Source of the DNA: Isoperla grammatica
Taxonomy: Eukaryota > Arthropoda > Insecta > Plecoptera > Perlodidae
Direction: 5' to 3'
Length of the DNA stretch: 64,000 nucleotides
Assembly: GCA_945910005.1 (NCBI GenBank)
Contig: OX246747.1
Coordinates: forward strand, 1,062,947-1,126,946
This document shows, one piece after another, positions 12,125 to 22,781 of the stretch. Each line of letters begins with the position of its first letter. The stretch's first letter is position 1. The notes beneath the pieces are model-generated. The model was not told where the DNA came from. It did not search any database and saw only the letters and a program-made list of their open reading frames with translations. The position numbers and the translations under genes were made by a program.

Positions 12125-12539
12125 ACTCTCACCGGCATTAGCAAGTTAAATAACATGTATACCTCTAGGATGGATGCAGCCAGCTGCTTCGCAATCTACA
12201 TTCACTCTATCTATATACTCCCCCTCACTCACCCACTCTGTCGCTCCCTGCACGGATTTTACAAGTTAGGTAGTGGGTGGGTGGGGGGTGAGAAAAATGT
12301 TAATGGTTTTGTGTGGATGGAGTCGAGTGGGACCCATTCATGATCTATCTGTGTGGGGGGGGGGGGGGGGGTACATACGTATGCTCGATCAATACACTGC
12401 GGGATGTTTATTATCAAACTCGCGTGAAAGATTGATAACAGATGTACAGTCAAATTACATTTAAGAAGCAAAGTGGGTTAACTCTTGAGACTTAAAATTC
12501 ATTTCTGGACCAAATTACGATAATTTCCATCTTTGAGCC
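12125..12539. other. Spacer with poly-G and the left arm of an inverted repeat
   Basis: No gene seen. It holds a G-tract at 12355-12371. The segment 12451-12477 is an imperfect reverse complement of 16381-16404 on the other side of the LTR element, suggesting that the LTR element landed inside an older inverted-repeat element. Bases 12536-12539 (AGCC) are the left target duplication. Confidence 0.7.
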
Positions 12540-13494
12540 TGTGACGCCAGGGTTTGCGCCACAAAGTGTACTTAGAATTACCAGCCTCGAACTATACATG
12601 AATTACACGTCAACACTGATAAGAGCGAATCGAGGGGAGGAACCAGTCAGTCAGCAGTCACTCTCTCGACAGACCAACGACCACGAGGACAGATCGCGGT
12701 GGAGCGGCGATCTACGCAAAGGTTTCTACGAGGACTCAAAAATATACCAGTGTAAAATAGGAGTAGATTCGAACTTTCAGTGAATTACTTTCGTTTACCT
12801 GTGATCGATAAAATATATCGGAGCAATTTGAGAAGTTTCCACGTCAATACAGCCGCCGTTCATTCCACGAATCATTGATAGAAGGTAAGATCCGTCGCCC
12901 ATTTATAGACTATTAAAGTTTGGCGTGTAGAAGAAACGGCCCAACACTGAAACGCCCGTTTTTTGGTTTCAGTGCTAAGTATCAGAAGAAGAGCACTTCT
13001 TCTAGCAGACGAACTAGCCCTCCCCTACAATACACATACTCGCGCGTCACCGCGTCGAGTGTAAACAACAGTACGATACGTCACGTCTATAGCCAGACAA
13101 TAACAGTTACAATCAAGATAGACATTAGCGAAAAGATCGATACTATAATTATTAATGTACATAACTTAGTCAATTATTCAATGGTATACACATGATTACT
13201 ATTATCTAGGTGAAAGTGAACTTTACCGTGCAAACACAAGAAAATTTGTTGTTTATGTTGTCTATGTTTATATTATATTATCTTATAAGTTTGGTACAAT
13301 ATATTAATATTCAATATCAAAATATTGAGAAGGATTTTGTTCGTGATTGGTTTCCTTCAACAAACTCAATTACGTGGCGCCCATCCTACCCATTCTCCAC
13401 TCTTGAAGAAAACAACCCACGCCCACCCCGATTAGATGCTTTGCCCGGCCATGCAGGTCAACATGTATTGTTCCCGTCAAATACGGGTGTAACA
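12540..13494 (+). repeat. 5' LTR
   Basis: The 955-bp copy matches 15405-16359 at a constant offset of 2865. It starts TG and ends CA. It contains a strong splice-donor-like word AAG|GTAAGA near 12884 and an acceptor-like TATCTAG just before 13210, so an intron inside the LTR transcript is possible. Short open frames in the LTR are not supported as genes. Confidence 0.95.
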
Positions 13495-13498
13495 AAAA

Positions 13499-13516
13499 TG
13501 GCGCCCAACGTGGGGC
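13499..13516 (+). other. Primer binding site, tRNA-Lys(CUU)
   Basis: TGGCGCCCAACGTGGGGC lies four bases after the 5' LTR. From known tRNA sequences this is the exact complement of the last 18 bases (including CCA) of animal tRNA-Lys with a CUU anticodon. It would prime minus-strand DNA synthesis. Confidence 0.9.
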
Positions 13517-13960
13517 CCTCGATAGAAATTCCGCCTACCAATACGTCCCAACAGGAATTCATTTGTCAGTTAGGCCTAAACATTGAGAATCATGACTGCA
13601 TGTTTCATTTAAACAAGACGTGGAGATTGGGTAGATTTGTAAATAAATTTGTATTGTATAAGTACCCTATTGTAAACATATGGTTATAATTGGATTATGT
13701 ACTATATTCCTACTTTATTGCAATCAGATAGCTGATAATTATTATTTAGGTGCAACTTACTGTCTGCAATATTTTTTTTGTGGAACAATTATTCTAGAAC
13801 TGTTTACCAATCTGTGCAGCTCTGCAGGTTTATTGAATGGTTTAGTGAACTTTGGTTTGTTTACGAAACTGTACATCTTGAATGTATTGTTTAACTGTTT
13901 ATTGAATGGTGACCAATTTAAGAACATTATTGCGGCAATAATTAAAATCAAATTGTTACC

Positions 13961-15244
13961 ATGGCAGTTTATCGTTTATTACGCGATGAACTAGAATACG
14001 AATTAGAAGTAAGAGGTGTAACAGGGTTACCAACAGTCGATTCTATGCGCAAACGACTACGTCAGTTTCTTAAAATTGAAAATGAAGGCAAAACAGGAAA
14101 TTATCCGCCAATAAGACGTGACGCTAACGACGAATTAAAAATATGTTCGACCAAGTTAACAGATATCGAGAATCTTCTTCAAGCAATTAATAACGATAGT
14201 ACTTCTAGTGACATTGAGAAGATTGAAGTAAAATTAGACCACGTGTTTGAACGCGCTAAACGTATTTCGGGCGATGATACGATAAATGCAGCACGGTCAA
14301 CTATATTAACAATGGCTTTAGACAATTTTGAGTCACTTGAAAATTCACGACAATTAATTGGTCGAGAAAATCCGACGAGTATAGTACATACAGCAACCGT
14401 TGCACCCGAAAGCAGTTATACGAAAACTAAGATTCCTGTGTGTAAGTGGGATATCAGTTTTAATGGAGATCCTAGGGGCCTAAGTGTAAACGCATTCATT
14501 GAACGAGTAGACGAATTAAGGATAGCTCGTCAAATTAGCAAAGAAGAATTATGGAATTCGGCGATCGATCTTTTCAAAGGCTCTGCAATGATATGGTTTC
14601 GCGCAATTAGACGAGAGGTACACGATTGGGATGAACTTCTAATTTCTTTAAGAAAAGAATTTCAACCGCCTGACTATGAAGAACAGTTATGGGACGAAAT
14701 ACGAGTAAGGACACAAGGTCCAGATGAACGAATTGGCTTATATTTAGCAACCATGGAAAATTTATTTGCACGTTTACCAGGAAGAGTTGAGGAAGCGGAG
14801 AAACTTAAAATTTTGAGAAAAAATATTGATCCATATTTTATAGATCGTTTGGCCCTACAGAAAATAGAATCAATTTATGATCTGCTAGAGGTATGCCGTC
14901 AGCTAGAGCGAGGAAAACTTTTGGTTGAGCGATTTCAAAGACCAGTCACCAACAAAAAGATACCGCCACTCGAACCAGACCTTGCATACTGTACGTCTAA
15001 ATTCCATATTTCTACGGTAGAAACATCAAAAACCACCCCTCAAGAAGTAGGAAGATCACCTAAAGTAGATCAACCCTCTAAACAGGCGTCACGGAAATCC
15101 GCGTGTTGGAATTGTAAAAAAGTAGGACATGGATTTAGATCGTGCCAAGAACCGCCGTCGAGATTCTGTTTTAAATGTGGATACGCTGATGTATATATTG
15201 CTACGTGCCCACGGTGTAATAAACAGGGAAACGAGCACCGGTAA
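13961..15244 (+). CDS. gag: Retrotransposon Gag polyprotein (capsid plus zinc knuckle)
   Basis: A 427-residue reading frame. Gag packages the element RNA into cytoplasmic particles. Residues 1-45 (LRDELEYELEVRGV onward) look like the SAP-like segment found at the N terminus of many arthropod retroelement gags. Residues about 160-327 fit the Retrotrans_gag capsid family: WDISFNGD at 163, then LFKGSAMIWFRAI near 204, and an alternating helical pattern through EKLKILRKNIDPYF. A zinc knuckle CX2CX4HX4C runs from C382 to C395 (CWNCKKVGHGFRSC). A second cysteine cluster (C403, C406, C416, C419) lacks the histidine spacing of a normal knuckle. The start is chosen because ACCATGG is a strong context and the frame begins with the SAP-like segment. 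It ends in TAA with no pol frame after it. The frame is uninterrupted, consistent with recent activity. Its base use is A-rich, unlike the flanking arrays. Confidence 0.9.
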   Translation: MAVYRLLRDELEYELEVRGVTGLPTVDSMRKRLRQFLKIENEGKTGNYPPIRRDANDELKICSTKLTDIENLLQAINNDSTSSDIEKIEVKLDHVFERAKRISGDDTINAARSTILTMALDNFESLENSRQLIGRENPTSIVHTATVAPESSYTKTKIPVCKWDISFNGDPRGLSVNAFIERVDELRIARQISKEELWNSAIDLFKGSAMIWFRAIRREVHDWDELLISLRKEFQPPDYEEQLWDEIRVRTQGPDERIGLYLATMENLFARLPGRVEEAEKLKILRKNIDPYFIDRLALQKIESIYDLLEVCRQLERGKLLVERFQRPVTNKKIPPLEPDLAYCTSKFHISTVETSKTTPQEVGRSPKVDQPSKQASRKSACWNCKKVGHGFRSCQEPPSRFCFKCGYADVYIATCPRCNKQGNEHR

Positions 15245-15394
15245 TGTCTAGTGGTCGAACGCATTACCGTGCAGTTAAACAGGCCACCGACGAATGGAAA
15301 CATTGGTGTAAGTTAGTATCACACTTTATGAAAAACGAACCCAGATTAATTTACCAGAATATATATATATATACACCCCAAACTTTATAGACGT

Positions 15395-15404
15395 AAGGAG
15401 GGAG
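15395..15404 (+). other. Polypurine tract
   Basis: AAGGAGGGAG directly abuts the right LTR. By analogy with other LTR elements it would prime plus-strand DNA synthesis. A TA-rich stretch (15358-15372) lies just upstream. Confidence 0.85.
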
Positions 15405-16359
15405 TGTGACGCCAGGGTTTGCGCCACAAAGTGTACTTAGAATTACCAGCCTCGAACTATACATGAATTACACGTCAACACTGATAAGAGCGAATCGAGG
15501 GGAGGAACCAGTCAGTCAGCAGTCACTCTCTCGACAGACCAACGACCACGAGGACAGATCGCGGTGGAGCGGCGATCTACGCAAAGGTTTCTACGAGGAC
15601 TCAAAAATATACCAGTGTAAAATAGGAGTAGATTCGAACTTTCAGTGAATTACTTTCGTTTACCTGTGATCGATAAAATATATCGGAGCAATTTGAGAAG
15701 TTTCCACGTCAATACAGCCGCCGTTCATTCCACGAATCATTGATAGAAGGTAAGATCCGTCGCCCATTTATAGACTATTAAAGTTTGGCGTGTAGAAGAA
15801 ACGGCCCAACACTGAAACGCCCGTTTTTTGGTTTCAGTGCTAAGTATCAGAAGAAGAGCACTTCTTCTAGCAGACGAACTAGCCCTCCCCTACAATACAC
15901 ATACTCGCGCGTCACCGCGTCGAGTGTAAACAACAGTACGATACGTCACGTCTATAGCCAGACAATAACAGTTACAATCAAGATAGACATTAGCGAAAAG
16001 ATCGATACTATAATTATTAATGTACATAACTTAGTCAATTATTCAATGGTATACACATGATTACTATTATCTAGGTGAAAGTGAACTTTACCGTGCAAAC
16101 ACAAGAAAATTTGTTGTTTATGTTGTCTATGTTTATATTATATTATCTTATAAGTTTGGTACAATATATTAATATTCAATATCAAAATATTGAGAAGGAT
16201 TTTGTTCGTGATTGGTTTCCTTCAACAAACTCAATTACGTGGCGCCCATCCTACCCATTCTCCACTCTTGAAGAAAACAACCCACGCCCACCCCGATTAG
16301 ATGCTTTGCCCGGCCATGCAGGTCAACATGTATTGTTCCCGTCAAATACGGGTGTAACA
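15405..16359 (+). repeat. 3' LTR
   Basis: Right copy of the LTR with the same ends and no difference seen from 12540-13494 in the stretches compared. It is followed by AGCC, the right half of the target duplication. Confidence 0.95.
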
Positions 16360-16363
16360 AGCC

Positions 16364-17840
16364 ACCTGAAGTTAAAAATTCACTTTGCTTTTAAATGTAG
16401 TTTGATTTCAGTAGTGATAGTTTCTCGTTGTTCTTGTGGTTTTATACAGAAGGTTGAGGGTACGATTTAATTATCATTATGTTCTTTGTGCCTTACGTCG
16501 CGCCTTAGTCCGTGAGTTCGACGAGCCTCCGCTAGGCGGACAGCAAGTAGACCTGGGGTCCGCCGAGCCTCCGCTAGGCGGACATCAGGTAGACCTGGGG
16601 TTTGGCAGCTCTCGTAGGCCGTGCCATGATAATACGCGCCATCTTGGATCCGGCCGTATCCTGCTCGGCTACGTCGCAGATCGGAGCAGTAGTATCCGCA
16701 TCCTGTCTCTATCCCTCATTTTGAGAGGTTATCGGCCGAACACTCGGGGGAAATCACCCACCGGAAATATTTGCATACTATTACGTTTTTGATTGATCAG
16801 ATTCGAAACCATTTTATTTACATTTAATACATATTGAAGTTAGTTTTTTCCCGTACGTTTTACATCCTAGGATTTTCCTTCCTTCTTACCATCCAAAATG
16901 TGTATACATTAATGTACATTTTTTATACTGCATACATATTATTATCTTGGGTTTTCGTTGAAATAGTGACCTACTAAATAATGCGTTGCTCTCTGGGATT
17001 CAGTTTCAATTTGATATTTCAAGCTCTTTGGGATTTGTTAACCATTCTAAGATCTTTGGGTGCTGCTTTGTTACTGCCGAGGTTTAAAATTCAAAGTTGT
17101 TTGCACTCCGTTATGTGATTCCCTCCGTGAAAACTATTCCAAGGTCTTTGGGTGCCGCTCAGTGAACCCCCTTGTTTACTATTTCAAGGTCTTTGGCCGC
17201 TGCGCTGTGAATCCCCTTAAGTTTACTATTTCAAGGTCTTTGGCCGCTGCGCTGTGAATCCCCTTCAAGGGTTTTGACCTCCCCGTGAATCTTCCTCTCG
17301 TCGGCCACCGGGACAAACGGCCGCGGTCGGTGATCGAGCGCTCCGATTGGTGTAAAAGACTGATCAGCTTCTCTGATTGGTTAATTAGGGCAGTTTACTC
17401 TGAGCCGGTTGGTCGTCAATCTCTGGAACTGCTGCGGTGCCCAGTAAAGTTACCTCCGAACTGTAATAATACGTTAGTTAACCAACAGAGAGACCGACTG
17501 GAACTGAAGAGAGAACCCACCGTTGATTGGAAGGCTTTGCTCGCTTATTGCTGTACGAGCGGATTCTGCTCTGATAACGTGTTGGTTATTATTCTTTGTT
17601 GTATGAAAGGGGTTTCGACCCTTGAAAATTTCAGTTATTTTTTATTCTTATCTGAAAAATGACATCCAACTTAATTTCCCAACTATAATCTGAACATGCC
17701 AGCCACCTGTATTTGTGCTAGTTTTGAATTCCGTAATCTAAGGTATGTTGTGTATCTTGACACATAAATTTAGGGCCACGAAATCGTCCGTTTTAACACC
17801 AAATACGTATTAAATGCAAAAAGCGTTAACACAAATGCAT
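16364..17840. other. Spacer with short duplications and a decayed array
   Basis: No convincing gene. It holds the right arm of the inverted repeat that hosts the LTR element (16381-16404), and a ~44-bp tandem duplication near 16522-16602 with the palindromic word CCTCCGCTAGGCGGA. It also holds the decayed array at 17010-17290 and a GC-rich patch (17300-17460) with several ATTGG (CCAAT-box) words. An open frame of 125 codons at 17285-17662 has no recognisable domain. Confidence 0.65.
17010..17290. repeat. Degenerate ~46-bp tandem repeat (about 6 units)
   Basis: The phrase TATTTCAAGGTCTTTGG recurs, clean in the two last full units (near 17180 and 17225) and progressively diverged to the left (CTAAGATCTTTGGGTGC, CAAGCTCTTTGGG). 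It looks like an old array no longer homogenised, unlike nearly all other arrays in the window. Confidence 0.7.
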
Positions 17841-20165
17841 GAAGGCTTACTAGCAACGGCCTAGTAGCCATATCCACGTCGCCATGGGAATAGTGAAGCT
17901 ACTATGAAGGCTTACTAGCAGCTGCCTAGTAGCCATATCCACATCGCCATGGGAATAGTGAAGCTACTATGAAGGCTTACTAGCAACGGCCTAGTAGCCA
18001 TATCCACGTCGCCATGGGAATAGTGAAGCTACTATGAAGGCTTACTAGCAGCTGCCTAGTAGCCATATCCACGTCGCCATGGGAATAGTGAAGCTACTAT
18101 GAAGGCTTACTAGCAGCTGCCTAGTAGCCATATCCACATCGCCATGGGAATAGTGAAGCTACTATGAAGGCTTACTAGCAACCGCCTAGTAGCCATATCC
18201 ACATCGCCATGGGAATAGTGAAGCTACTATGAAGGCTTACTAGCAGCCGCCTAGTAGCCATATCCACGTCGCCATGGGAATAGTGAAGCTACTATGAAGG
18301 CTTACTAGCAGCTGCCTAGTAGCCATATCCACGTCGCCATGGGAATAGTGAAGCTACTATGAAGGCTTACTAGCAGCTGCCTAGTAGCCATATCCACATC
18401 GCCATGGGAATAGTGAAGCTACTATGAAGGCTTACTAGCAACCGCCTAGTAGCCATATCCACATCGCCATGGGAATAGTGAAGCTACTATGAAGGCTTAC
18501 TAGCAGCCGCCTAGTAGCCATATCCACGTCGCCATGGGAATAGTGAAGCTACTATGAAGGCTTACTAGCAGCCGCCTAGTAGCCATATCCACGTCGCCAT
18601 GGGAATAGTGAAGCTACTATGAAGGCTTACTAGCAGCCGCCTAGTAGCCATATCCACGTCGCCATGGGAATAGTGAAGCTACTATGAAGGCTTACTAGCA
18701 GCTGCCTAGTAGCCATATCCACATCGCCATGGGAATAGTGAAGCTACTATGAAGGCTTACTAGCAGCCGCCTAGTAGCCATATCCACGTCGCCATGGGAA
18801 TAGTGAAGCTACTATGAAGGCTTACTAGCAGCCGCCTAGTAGCCATATCCACGTCGCCATGGGAATAGTGAAGCTACTATGAAGGCTTACTAGCAGCTGC
18901 CTAGTAGCCATATCCACATCGCCATGGGAATAGTGAAGCTACTATGAAGGCTTACTAGCAACCGCCTAGTAGCCATATCCACATCGCCATGGGAATAGTG
19001 AAGCTACTATGAAGGCTTACTAGCAACGGCCTAGTAGCCATATCCACGTCGCCATGGGAATAGTGAAGCTACTATGAAGGCTTACTAGCAGCTGCCTAGT
19101 AGCCATATCCACATCGCCATGGGAATAGTGAAGCTACTATGAAGGCTTACTAGCAGCCGCCTAGTAGCCATATCCACGTCGCCATGGGAATAGTGAAGCT
19201 ACTATGAAGGCTTACTAGCAGCTGCCTAGTAGCCATATCCACGTTGCCATGGGAATAGTGAAGCTACTATGAAGGCTTACTAGCAGCTGCCTAGTAGCCA
19301 TATCCACGTCGCCATGGGAATAGTGAAGCTACTATGAAGGCTTACTAGCAGCTGCCTAGTAGCCATATCCACGTCGCCATGAGAATAGTGAAGCTACTAT
19401 GAAGGCTTACTAGCAGCTGCCTAGTAGCCATATCCACATCGCCATGGGAATAGTGAAGCTACTATGAAGGCTTACTAGCAGCTCCCTAGTAGCCATATCC
19501 ACGTCGCCATGGGAATAGTGAAGCTACTATGAAGGCTTACTAGCAGCCGCCTAGTAGCCATATCCACATCGCCATGGGAATAGTGAAGCTACTATGAAGG
19601 CTTACTAGCAGCCGCCTAGTAGCCATATCCACGTCGCCATGGGAATAGTGAAGCTACTATGAAGGCTTACTAGCAGCCGCCTAGTAGCCATATCCACATC
19701 GCCATGGGAATAGTGAAGCTACTATGAAGGCTTACTAGCAGCCGCCTAGTAGCCATATCCACATCGCCATGGGAATAGTGAAGCTACTATGAAGGCTTAC
19801 TAGCAGCCGCCTAGTAGCCATATCCACGTCGCCATGGGAATAGTGAAGCTACTATGAAGGCTTACTAGCAGCCGCCTAGTAGCCATATCCACATCGCCAT
19901 GGGAATAGTGAAGCTACTATGAAGGCTTACTAGCAGCCGCCTAGTAGCCATATCCACATCGCCATGGGAATAGTGAAGCTACTATGAAGGCTTACTAGCA
20001 GCCGCCTAGTAGCCATATCCACATCGCCATGGGAATAGTGAAGCTACTATGAAGGCTTACTAGCAGCCGCCTTGTAGCCATATCCACGTCGCCATGGGAA
20101 TAGTGAAGCTACTATGAAGGCTTACTAGCAGCCGCCTAGTAGCCATATCCACATCGCCATGGGAA
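17841..20165. repeat. 65-bp tandem array (~36 units) with inverted repeats
   Basis: Each unit holds TACTAG and CTAGTA around CAGCTGC, plus TAGTAGC paired with GCTACTA about 30 bp downstream. Two variable sites define subtypes: AACGGC/AGCTGC/AACCGC/AGCCGC and ACGTCG/ACATCG. Units 4-7 and 8-11 carry the same order of four subtypes, a 260-bp higher-order duplication. Confidence 0.97.
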
Positions 20166-20334
20166 GTGAAAGGTTCTATTTGTTTTCGTGAGAAATCATC
20201 TGTATTACTGAAAAGTTGATGAAAAGTTTGAACGTCTGTGACGATATTGATAACCAGTGCGAAGCGACTCTGCCTATCATCACGACTCTAGTACAAAAGT
20301 GACAGTTGACAATTACATAGTTGTGTTCCGCAAT

Positions 20335-21628
20335 ACATCTTACAAGGTATCTCGGATAATACAAGCAATCAAACATCTTACAAGGTATCTCGGGTAATAC
20401 AAGCAATCAAACATCTTACAAGGTATCTCGGATAATACAAGCAATCAAACATCTTACAAGGTATCTCGGATAATACAAGCAAGTAAACATCTTACAAGGT
20501 ATCTCGGATAATACAAGCAATCAAACATCTTACAAGGTATCTCGGATAATACAAGCAATCAAACATCTTACAAGGTATCTCGGATAATACAAGCAATCAA
20601 ACATCTTACAAGGTATCTCGGATAAAACAAGCAATCAAACATCTTACAAGGTATCTCGGATAATACAAGCAATCAAACATCTTACAAGGTATCTCGGATA
20701 ATACAAGCAATCAAACATCTTACAAGGTATCTCGGATAATACAAGCAAGTAAACATCTTACAAGGTATCTCGGATAATACAAGCAATCAAACATCTTACA
20801 AGGTATCTCGGATAAAACAAGCAATCAAACATCTTACAAGGTATCTCGGATAATACAAGCAATCAAACATCTTACAAGGTATCTCGGATAATACAAGCAA
20901 TCAAACATCTTACAAGGTATCTCGGATAATACAAGCAATCAAACATCTTACAAGGTATCTCGGATAATACAAGCAATCAAACATCTTACAAGGTATCTCG
21001 GATAATATAAGCAATCAAAAATCTTACAAGGTATCTCGGATAATACAAGCAATCAAACATCTTACAAGGTATCTCGGATAATACAAGCAATCAAACATCT
21101 TACAAGGTATCTCGGATAATACAAGCAATCAAACATCTTACAAGGTATCGGATACTACAAGCAAGTAAACATCTTACAAGGTATCTCGAATAATATAAGC
21201 AATCAAACATCTTACAAGGTATCTCGGATAATACAAGCAATCAAACATCTTACAAGGTATCTCGGATAATACAAGCAAGTAAACATCTTACAAGGTATCT
21301 CGGATAATACAAGCAATTAAACATCTTACAAGGTATCTCGGATAATACAAGCAATCAAACATCTTACAAGGTATCTCGGATAATACAAGCAATCAAACAT
21401 CTTACAAGGTATCTCGGATAATACAAGCAATCAAACATCTTACAAGGTATCTCGGATAATACAAGCAATCAAACATCTTACAAGGTATCTCGGATAATAC
21501 AAGCAATCAAACATCTTACAAGGTATCTCGGATAATACAAGCAATCAAACATCTTACAAGGTATCTCGGATAAAACAAGCAATCAAACATCTTACAAGGT
21601 ATCTCGGATAATACAAGCAATCAAACAT
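20335..21628. repeat. 38-bp tandem array (~34 units)
   Basis: The unit contains CTTACAAGGTATCTCGGATA followed by ATACAAGCAATCAAACAT. Variants are GCAAGTAAAC, GATAAAAC and one unit with a 3-bp loss near 21148. A 170-bp unique spacer separates it from the 65-bp array. Confidence 0.97.
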
Positions 21629-21751
21629 GTATCCGTCAGTTAAAAGTAAATCAATTCAAACCCGCGCCTCAACGAATCCAACTCTCGGTGAACAAACATC
21701 GAGTTGGGTGAGAGTGGATTAGCCTGGGAGTATTCTGTAACATGTGAGACC

Positions 21752-22142
21752 CATCCAGTATGAATATTGGAACACTAAGATTACTGCTGGCTGAGTGAGG
21801 TTAGTAATCCAGTATGAATATTGGAACACTTGGATTACTGTTGGCTGAGTGAGGTTAGTAATCCAGTGAATCCTGGAACACCTGGATTACTGCTGGCTGA
21901 GTGAGGTTAGTAATCCAGTGAATCCTGGAACACCTGGATTACTGCTGGCTGAGTGAGGTTAGTAATCCAGTATGAATATTGGAACACTTGGATTACTGCT
22001 GGCTGAGTGAGGTTAGTAATCCAGTATGAATATTGGAACACTTGGATTACTGCTGGCTGAGTGAGGTTAGTAATCCAGTGAATCCTGGAACACCTGGATT
22101 ACTGCTGGCTGAGTGAGGTTAGTAATCCAGTGAATCCTGGAA
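21752..22142. repeat. 52/54-bp tandem array (~7 units), hairpin-forming
   Basis: Two unit types alternate irregularly: one with CAGTATGAATATTGGAACAC (54 bp) and one with CAGTGAATCCTGGAACAC (52 bp). Each unit has TGGATTACT and AGTAATCCA, a 9-bp inverted repeat with a ~16-bp loop. Confidence 0.93.
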
Positions 22143-22781
22143 CGCAACTTATCTGTATAACAACAAGTGTTGAAAGAAGTATATCCTATTTGATTTATAT
22201 CTCGATACTGCTGCACAACGACCTGACAAGCTGATGTTTTCACCACCGCTCGTACAACACAACATCCATCCATCCATCCATCCATCTATCTATACAAAAC
22301 CTCTTCGCATCATTTTAGCTTGATGAGATATTCTCGAGCATTACCAACGTTTGGAATCTGAATTCCCCTGGATCTTTCTTAACATATTATTGCTCCGAGT
22401 CAACCGAAGCCAGTCTAGCTAAAGGCGAGACGAACCAGGAGGAACGTGACAATTCAACCCCCACCCCTCATGTGTGTGTGCGTTGAGGGAGAGTGCCAAC
22501 ATATGCGGCCATTGAAAGCTCTATCACTCGCTGCATGGTGTATCCTTGTCTTCACGTGGTGCTGTGTGATACTGCGGCAGCAGACCTTACAGGTCTTCTG
22601 TCGCCATCTTTAAAACTATTTAAAAAATCAAAGTTGTGGGAAGATGCACAATACAGATATTATCATTGTCTAGATCACGAAACAATTATGTGCCAAGTTA
22701 ATTGCGTTTGGATGAAATGCGACCACACGAAATGATTGTTGTATCTTATGTAATATCCGTCTAGTGTATCTTTCTCAGCTC
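22143..22781. other. Spacer with a CATC microsatellite
   Basis: No gene seen. A short (CATC)n tract lies at 22262-22288. An 80-codon open frame at 22493-22735 has no recognisable features. Confidence 0.7.

Larger units (their letters stand above)
12540..16359 (+). mobile_element. Gag-only LTR retrotransposon, Ty3/gypsy-like
   Basis: A structurally complete 3.8-kb element: 955-bp LTRs, a tRNA-Lys primer binding site, one gag reading frame, a purine tract and the right LTR. The LTRs begin TGTGACG and end GTAACA. AGCC flanks the element on both sides (12536-12539 and 16360-16363), a 4-bp duplication typical of Ty3/gypsy integration. The two LTRs agreed at every stretch I compared, so insertion looks recent. 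No protease, reverse transcriptase, RNase H or integrase frame is present; only about 160 bp separates gag from the right LTR. It would need enzymes from a partner element. This organisation resembles the TR-GAG class described in plants. Confidence 0.92.

Noticed and set aside
12541..13195. Short frames inside the LTR (80 and 91 codons)
   Set aside because: Identical copies occur in both LTRs and overlap likely regulatory and splice signals; no domain.
17285..17662. 125-codon frame after the decayed 46-bp repeat
   Set aside because: No domain or homologue recognised; starts in a repeat-derived stretch.
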